Made by a program: the position numbers and the translations under genes
The notes under the pieces: generated by a model
The model's database searches: none
Seen by the model: the letters and a program-made list of their open reading frames with translations, nothing else
Told to the model about the DNA's origin: nothing
DNA from: Gnetum montanum
Taxonomy: Eukaryota; Streptophyta; Gnetopsida; Gnetales; Gnetaceae
Direction of reading: 5' to 3'
Length of the DNA stretch: 64,000 nucleotides
NCBI GenBank assembly: GCA_015680685.1
Contig: MNCI01028269.1
Span: forward strand, 4,203-68,202
Shown: positions 57,412-64,000 of the stretch, one piece after another
Layout: every line of letters begins with the position of its first letter
How positions within the stretch are numbered: position 1 is the first letter of the stretch

Positions 57412-58560
57412 TCATGAAGGCTTCATAGAGGGGTTAGTGTAAATTCTATGTTGGCATATTCTAGGATCTATTTTGATTAATTCGAGATATAACCAAGTGA
57501 AGGCTTTCAACCAATTGTTTATCATCTTCAACAGTCTTTCTTTTTGTTGAGAAGTGAGCTTAGCATTAATGATTACCAGTTTTCCATTCTTGAGAAATGT
57601 ATACTCCATACTAGTGGGCAATGGTTTTAACTCAAGGGGTTCTTTCTTAAAACTATTAGGAATTTCTAACTTCCCCCAGTTGATATTTTCGATGTTAGGA
57701 CTTGGAAGTTGATGATGGACTTGCTCTAATGTATCTATGCTATCGATGTAGGTGCAAGTCAAGTTCTCAGTTGTTTCCATGCATATAGTTGAATTGCTCT
57801 CTTGGTCAGGTGTCAACCACTAGGTTCCTTCCTATCTTATGGATACTACATACAGGCATCTTTGTATGTTAGTTATTTGTGCACATTGGTTGTATGTAGG
57901 AAATGTTAAGCATTGTACAAACTAGGCCTTCTGCACACAGTTGCACCCTGTGTCACTGTATGTGATGCATGGAACTTTCTTCTTCTCGATCTTTCCAAAC
58001 GTATTTTCTTTTGATATTTCTAGGGAAAGATCATGTATTCCTAGGAACACATCAATTGTTCTTAGCCATGCTCTTCCCATAATGATTGGAAAATCCCCCT
58101 TATAGTTTTTGACTTAAATCACTAGGAAATTGACTAGATATAACCACCCACAAATAGTGGTGACAATGTCCTCCACTAGTTCTAATGGGACAATGTCCTC
58201 CACTAGTCCTAATGGGACAATGATGGACTAGTTGACCAACTCTAAACAAATGTTACTCTTTTTTAGTGGAGGCAAGTTCCAGGCTTTGTACATTTCTTGG
58301 GAGATTAAGTTAACACCAAAACTTGAATCCAAAAGAGCTTTGCAAGGCTCATTTCCTGTGATCTGTAAATAAATAAAAGGACTTCTAGGATCAGAGAATT
58401 TTCTAGGAAGATGACTAGCTTTAATCCAAATGGTGGTGGCATGAGTTAACATGATCGTGTGTGTGGGGTGCGATTTCTGGTTCGAAGGAAGCTCCGAAGA
58501 TTTGAATGATGTTAAGGCATTTGGACAATTAGCCACTTGTGGTTGTAAGGACATAGTTGG
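57412..58560 (-). pseudogene. Protease and protease-RT linker of element D
   Basis: The protease reads CKALLDSSFGVNLI near 58,340 (catalytic D-S/T-G is DSS), then KKSNICLELVN and a stop. A 27-bp in-frame duplication (GACAATGTCCTCCACTAGT unit) sits at 58,162-58,215. The linker 57,816-57,412 is a 134-codon open frame with LELKPLPTSMEYTFL, LTSQQKERLLKMINNW, WLYLELIKIDPRICQHRI, the standard region before RT in Athila-like elements. Element C lacks most of this linker. Confidence 0.8.
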
Positions 58561-58599
58561 ACTATTAGTTCTAAAGAAAGGTCTCTTCTTTGTGTGGTT

Positions 58600-60985
58600 T
58601 TCTAAGCCAATAGTAGGCTGAGGATTGACAGCCCTTGTAGCATTATGTTGCTATGGCTAGGGTAAGGAGCTCACCTTGCATAGTTGGAGTAGGTGGTAAT
58701 GGAGCTAAAGGTGGAAGAGGTGTAGTTGAATGAGAAGGGAAGTATGTTTGTAGAACATCACCCCTAGGAGAAGGAGTTCTATAGTACTTGTGGATTTGGT
58801 AGTGAGGTTGAGGAGTGACGTGACTAGTGGAGTCATGTGGAAAGATCAGCTGCTAAACGTAGTACCCGTATGGGTCAAATTAACGGTAAGAGTACTGTTA
58901 ACATGGTAGTGGCATTCCTCATGATTGTGGGTGTTTCCATTGTTGATACTATTCCTTTGGTTGTTGTGGAGTTCCACTTGGATAATATATCAATGGTTGG
59001 TGGAACTACCTTGGGTTACCTTGAGGATAAGATAACCTTCGATGTGTTTGCCATCTATTTAATTGTGGATTTAGTGCATACACCCCAGACTCTTGTAGAT
59101 GTGACACTACTAGGAAACATACTTTATGATGGTCATATTGGCATATCTCACATCTACCACCATTATCTGTGTCTAAATCCACAACCTCTTCAATGAGGAA
59201 AACTTTGCCCTTACCCTTATGACGTGCATACTCAACTTCTTTCTTTTTCCTCCTCTCTTGATCACTACTTTATTCTATAGACTCCTCTACTATTTTTAGA
59301 ATGGTTTGAAATTTATCATCTAGGGAGTTCCACATTTGATCTACCTTTGCCGATACTTCTGATGTGAATTTTTGAATGAGTAAAGTTTTCCTATTCACCA
59401 TCTCCTTGAGTGGTTACTCTTCTTCATCTTCACAAAATCTAACTTCCTTCTTTCAGAGGGAAGGATCTCTGTTGTATTCCTTTGCACATTCTCTTTTCCT
59501 TAACTCATCTTCCTCCTTGGCAACTTGCTCCAACAATCTTTGTATTTGATGGGCTTTGAGCTTGAATAGCCTTCCTTGGGCATAAGTCCCAAGGGTTCTT
59601 CACGTTTCATACCTAAGCCCATCCACGAGATGGCATAGTTGTTCCCTTTGTCAGTAATCATGGCCAGGAAACAATGTAATAATGCATAATATCAATCCAT
59701 GGTAGCATCCAAGGGTTCGTGTCCTCCTTGTTTCCATCCTTGGATTTGCCTATGCAGGTTGGACACTCGAGAGTATGTTTGATACTTATCATTGCATAGC
59801 TCCAACATGGTACTCCATTGGCAAATGCATTTTGGTTCTAAGGACCAGTACCAGCTTTCTGCTTCCTTGATCAATGTTTGTGAAAACAACTTTAGTTTTT
59901 GTCACTCATTTTCTATATTTTGCAAGGTACATGCATCATGAAATGCTTGTAGAAGATTTTGAGGATCAGCATTGTATCCTCCTTCAAATTGTGGGATGTT
60001 GTTCATGTCTAGTCTTTTGGTCCTACTATCCTTCTGGTGCCTTGTTGGGATCCTAACAACCTTTGTTATATCTAACATACTTCAGGTGGTGAGTAGGGGT
60101 TCATTATGATCATATTTTCTATGGCATCTATGATGCCTATACTATTCCCTATTCTCCCTTCTTTCATGATGTGTCTCTCTGGAATGCCCTCATTCCCTTT
60201 CTTAATTGTTTTGTCTATGGTCTCTATTTTGCTTACCATTGTCCTCATGGTTTTTCCATTTGTGACTACATTCAGATCTTGAAGGAGAGGGGGAAGGAGA
60301 TGATGAAGGTGAAGAGGAAGGAGGACTGGAATCATGATAGTGCCTACAAGCTTCTCTTCGGTAGTCATGGACTTAATCATGGTTATGATCAAAGTGTCCA
60401 TCTTTGTCATGCATTTGTATTCCTTTTTTGGATCCTTTGTGTCCATCGGTATCAAAATCCAAGTTATGAATAGTTGAGTGAAGATTCTGATACACAACCC
60501 CTTGACCAAAGTCAACGAGAGAAACATCATTTTGTGGAAATCCTTCCAAGGAAGGTTCACCATCGTTATTTTCACCTAGGACATATGGGACGTCTTGAGG
60601 CCACTTCCCCTTCATAGATTTATAATGTCTCTCCTGTTATAGGTCCCTTTGGTGTTATGCCTCTGTGGGTTGATAATCCCTTGAATCTTGTTCATGCACA
60701 ACATACTCCAATTGTAAGTGATGCATACCAATTCGTGTGAGAGCACGAAGAAACATGCTTGCGATTGAGCGATCTAGAGGTAACACTATGTTACCTTCTA
60801 AATCACACCAACACAATTATTCATCCTAGTGGAGGATAAAGGTGAAGTCTGGTATATACTCATGAGGATGAACGTATACCATGCGAAACTGTTGGGGTAT
60901 TGGTAGATTATCATGTGTACTATGCCTCCAACTATTCCTTGTATCGGACCTTGGCGGTGAAGCACTTTCGTAAGAGAAGGAGACA
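58600..60985 (-). pseudogene. gag of element D
   Basis: The initiator Met is lost; homology with C begins near 60,985. Segments: MVYVHPHEYIPDFTFI and EGNIVLPLDRS (about 60,880-60,770), GQGVVYQNLHSTIHN (about 60,500), an acidic/Ser-rich stretch, and the gag domain at about 59,890-59,560 (WYWSLEPK, GWKQGGHEPLDATMD, LGLMPKEG-like in another frame). The knuckle CEICQYDHHKVC (C-x2-C-x3-H-x4-C) is near 59,140, followed by SHLQESGVYALNP. A Gln/His-rich tail follows. Many stops and frameshifts. Confidence 0.75.
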
Positions 60986-61105
60986 TGATTAATTATTTAG
61001 TGTGCAATATATTATTATATATATTTTTTTCATACCAAACCCTAAGGGTTCGTTCCAACAATGGGAAGATTTATAAATTCTAATTAGCACACAAACAACA
61101 AAGTC

Positions 61106-61122
61106 CCCAGCAACAGCGCCAA
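61106..61122 (-). promoter_or_regulatory. Primer-binding site, element D
   Basis: The coding strand reads TTGGCGCTGTTGCTGGGG after the shared LTR, a tRNA-Asp-type site with few changes. Confidence 0.82.
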
Positions 61123-61969
61123 TGATGAGTGACGAGGTAACCCTACGCTAAACCATACAAATACAAGTGTCCACGCATGATCCGATCAAATTCCAAGGAC
61201 TAAGTGTGTATGCTCCTTTACAAAACAAGGATAGGTTAGTCAATCATTGTCTTCCAAAGCTTACTTATATGCCACAATTGTATGGTTAAGTAACCTTGAG
61301 GCATATGATTTTTGTGGTTTTTTATGTTTTATGTCCTGGTGCTAAAAGGGGAAAAATGAAGTAATTAAGTGACTAATTTAATTTAACTAATCATCTATGC
61401 TCTAGCTATTCCTAACACCAGCATCCGTTCCCACTTGTTTGTACACATCCTGAACCAATGTAACACTACTGGGATTACCAAACAATAATCGTTACTTGCT
61501 TACCAAGTGTTCCATGCATGCTCAAAGTGGTCATACTAAGTGTGCTTACTTAGGGAAGTTGATAAAGTGAGAGAGAGAGAGAACATTAATTAACTAAGAA
61601 AAGCATTAAATAATTGTAAATAACATTAAATGTAATAACTAAGCTATTCTAAATGCTGCAAGGTTTATCACAAAGTTTGTCTTTATTTCCAAGCACAAGG
61701 TGTGCTCAGGTACACAATGCTCGAATAAAGACCCATTCACTTTATGACTTCTACTGCATGCACTCAGAAATAATTCTATCTCTAAAAAGGGAAAAGTGCA
61801 AGAGTTTGGGTAGGGGACTAAGAGACTAAATTAACCTATTGTCAAACCAAATGTGCCTACCTCTTATTTATAAGCAACGAGATAGGTTCTGACATTGGAT
61901 GTCCGATATAGCTTGGTAGGCTCTGATATCGCGGATGTGATATTGCAGCCCTGATATCATAGTTCATCA
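61123..61969 (-). repeat. LTR shared by elements D and E
   Basis: 847 bp, TGATGAGTGAC to GTTCATCA. On its left is a primer-binding site (so it is D's 5' LTR), and on its right is the polypurine tract TACCCCCATGACTAAAT (so it is also E's 3' LTR). TATA box CTTATAAATAAGAGG on the coding strand near 61,875. Confidence 0.88.
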
Positions 61970-64000
61970 TACCCCCATGACTAAATAAAAACTCATCCTT
62001 GAGTTCCTTACAAAATATTGGGAAGGAATGGGATTATTGACTAAATGACAACTGATGGCGACATGGGTGACAGACTCAAAGTGCTGAGTGAATGGATCAA
62101 CAAACATATTACAACATTGGTGTTCAAACCCATGGTGGTGAACACTGTACATAAATGACATCCAGGCCCTCATTTGATATCTTGAAGAGGTTGGTTGCTA
62201 CTGATGTAAAAAATGTGCAGATTGTTGTCCCTCCATGGCCAAGTGATGAAGCATGTTCCTTGCATAACTACTTCCACTTCAGTCCATCCCGAGTGCTCCC
62301 TCCTATCCCAATCCATTGTTTGTATGGTCTCCATCTACACACACAACACAATCATGAATTAGCAAGGATAGATAAGATATAATGTAGTTGATACCTTGCC
62401 CTGATATGAAGTACCTTGGCTAGGTTGTGGGTATGGTAGATACTAGGTTAGAGGTTTTTAACTAATAACTACCCAAGATGTAGGGGTGAGATAGGTAATA
62501 GAATGGAAAAATTTGTGATAGGGCCCCCTGACTGAAAGTGGACCTTTGGTAGTAAAAAGATGGAAAAACTGAAGGAACAAGAAAGATGAGCAAAATAACA
62601 ACGATGAAGCCAATAAAATGGACATCATGGATGGGGATGAAACAAGAAATGGTTGATTGCAAAAAATGTTCAAGGGAAAGAACTTAATAATTGCACCAAA
62701 AAGGAATGCCAGTGGGTCCTTCCCAAAGTAGGATCATGCCTTTTATGCCTTGAAAAACTCACAAACCAAAGAGTCTGTAGGCTCTAGGAATGACATATGG
62801 AAACAAGGGTTAAGAACTTACCCACAAGAGTTTACCAAATAATAACAATGCACTAACCAAGATATAGACTAAGCATAAAATTGGCAGTGAGGTGGAATAT
62901 GGGAAGAAATATAGAAGGAGAGGAGAAAATGGAATGGAATCCCAAGAGCACGGTTATGTAAAGTCCCTTGTGTATCATATGGTTAAGGTGACAAAATAGA
63001 ATTCATTCCAAATTCGGATTCAAGCCAACCATATTCAGTGACCTCGCATTAACACATTTGACCAATCCATCCTATTGAAGCAACAAGAATGTGTCCATAG
63101 AGTCACCACCATTCCAAGGAGAGAAAGATAGAGAAGTAGGAAGTGAGAAAGGGCCTTAGTTAGAGGGAACCTTTAGGCATGGGTAACATGTCTTTCCAAT
63201 GCCATAACTAGTGCTTGTAGCCCATATTTCGTTATTATGTCTAAGGGGTGTGCTTTGAATACTCACCAATTTTTTTTCATGTGAGAACCACACCATGCAA
63301 AGACTTATTTGATTCATTTAGCTTCTTTGTGTTTGCTCAATGGAAAAATGGTGGGAAACCCATAAAAAACATCCAAGTACCCAAGAGAATAGCCAACACA
63401 AGTGCATCGAATCCCCTTGAAGTTACATCCTTTTTAACCATTGAGTCTTTCCTTGGTTTGAAGAATACCTAGCCACCAAATGAGAGTAAATCAAACAAAG
63501 AAATAGTAAAAATGTGAACGATGGTGTAAAAAAAAATAAGTAAATTTGAAGAAATGTGTAAAAAAAATACAAAAAGAGCTGAGGGCTTAGTATGGTTAAC
63601 ATTGGTAGCCATCTCCCCCATGACTAAGTTGGAAGGAGGAGATTCAAGATAACAAGTAGGGTTGTCCACCAATAGAGGTAGTATTAGCATAGGCTATTCT
63701 AGGCTCATGGAAAGGCTTGGTTTGTTGGATGTTGACCACTAATTTCTTATCTGGGCTCCTAGGTCTATAAATCATCATGGCCCCTGAACGAAAAGTTTCA
63801 TGAATAATATAAGGTCCTTCCCATAGCGTTTGAAATTTAGTGCATTATGGCACATGTGTGGGGTTCCAATAGAGAACCTTATCTTCTGGTCAATATTTAA
63901 CTTTTCTAATTTTTAGGTTATGAAATTGTTTATGAAAGACCTTGTGCAATTTGTTAGATGACAAGGTAGCTAATTAATTCTCATCTAGCAAGTTAAGGTT
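61970..64000 (-). mobile_element. Element E: second Athila-like element, 3' part only, runs off the window
   Basis: From the polypurine tract at 61,970 it follows D's 3' noncoding region nearly base for base (GTGGGTCCTTCCCAAAG near 62,712, GTAGGCTCTAGGAATGAC near 62,777, TAGGCATGGGTAACATG near 63,174) and then enters the integrase end. Its 5' part and other LTR must be to the right of the window. Confidence 0.8.
63600..64000 (-). pseudogene. Integrase C-terminal end of element E
   Basis: The minus-strand frames give WEGPYIIHETF-like residues near 63,815, NIQQTKPFHEP near 63,725, and end NLVMGEMAT near 63,620. Similar to D with fewer changes in some positions. The coding region continues past the window edge. 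Confidence 0.7.

Larger units (their letters stand above)
52026..61969 (-). mobile_element. Element D: full-length Athila-like Ty3 retrotransposon, dead
   Basis: 9.9 kb with LTRs 52,026-52,848 and 61,123-61,969. Coding order: LTR, primer site, gag, protease, RT, RNase H, integrase, about 1.9 kb of noncoding 3' region, polypurine tract, LTR. RT motifs (FPLSFIDQVLDTIA, YYSFLDGYSRYSQI, FGLCNAPTTFQR) place it in the Athila-like branch of plant Ty3. Its right LTR is also the left LTR of element E, so no target duplication can be read at that end. Stops and altered catalytic residues show it is inactive. Confidence 0.88.

Overview
The window is plant nuclear DNA. It is AT-rich, dominated by old nested LTR retrotransposons, and holds one intact protein-coding gene, a leucine-rich-repeat receptor-like protein (RLP). 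The retroelement density, the Athila-like Ty3 lineage with a tRNA-Asp-type primer site, the RTE-type LINE and the RLP architecture all point to a seed plant with a large genome. A gymnosperm is plausible, but I cannot name a species from sequence alone.

Layout. 1-2,084: unassigned AT-rich DNA. 2,085-10,141: element A, a rearranged LTR element with gag and an extra ORF. 10,441-13,140: a decayed copy ('unit A') of an RLP locus, keeping the promoter, the last codons of RLP gene 1, the downstream flank and the 5' part of a second RLP pseudogene. 13,160-24,917: a decayed minus-strand Ty1/copia element split by element B (13,937-22,688, TSD CAACC). 25,361-31,712: 'unit B', the intact version of the RLP locus, with the gene at 26,279-29,140 and the same second RLP pseudogene behind it. 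31,716-33,330: a dead RTE-type LINE. 34,440-52,020 and probably beyond: a plus-strand copia element split by element F (35,889-51,849, TSD CACAT), itself split by element C (38,592-45,614, TSD ATGAT). 52,026-64,000: elements D and E, Athila-like, in tandem and sharing one LTR at 61,123-61,969.

Two related LTR families explain most of the DNA. Family 2 (C, D, E) is Athila-like; D keeps gag-PR-RT-RH-IN, while C has lost everything between protease and the integrase tail. Family 1 (A, B, F) has a homologous gag, the same type of LTR ends and primer site, and no pol. Instead it carries a second ORF of about 930 codons (here 'aORF'): an N-terminal domain I cannot firmly assign, a Gln/Pro-rich linker and a long coiled coil. 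A U3-like module (palindromic GATATC motifs plus TATA) sits in front of aORF and resembles the U3 of the same element's own LTRs. The likely picture is a non-autonomous family that borrowed family 2's enzymes and had its own internal promoter. All copies here are dead: stops and frameshifts are common, and the catalytic acidic residues of all three reverse transcriptase types in the window are altered.

The RLP is an extracellular LRR protein of the SOBIR1-partnered type (signal peptide, LRRNT, about 30 LRRs with an island, one membrane helix, short tail). It carries five nearly identical 72-bp LRR units that suggest recent repeat turnover. No tRNA, rRNA or CRISPR features were seen.
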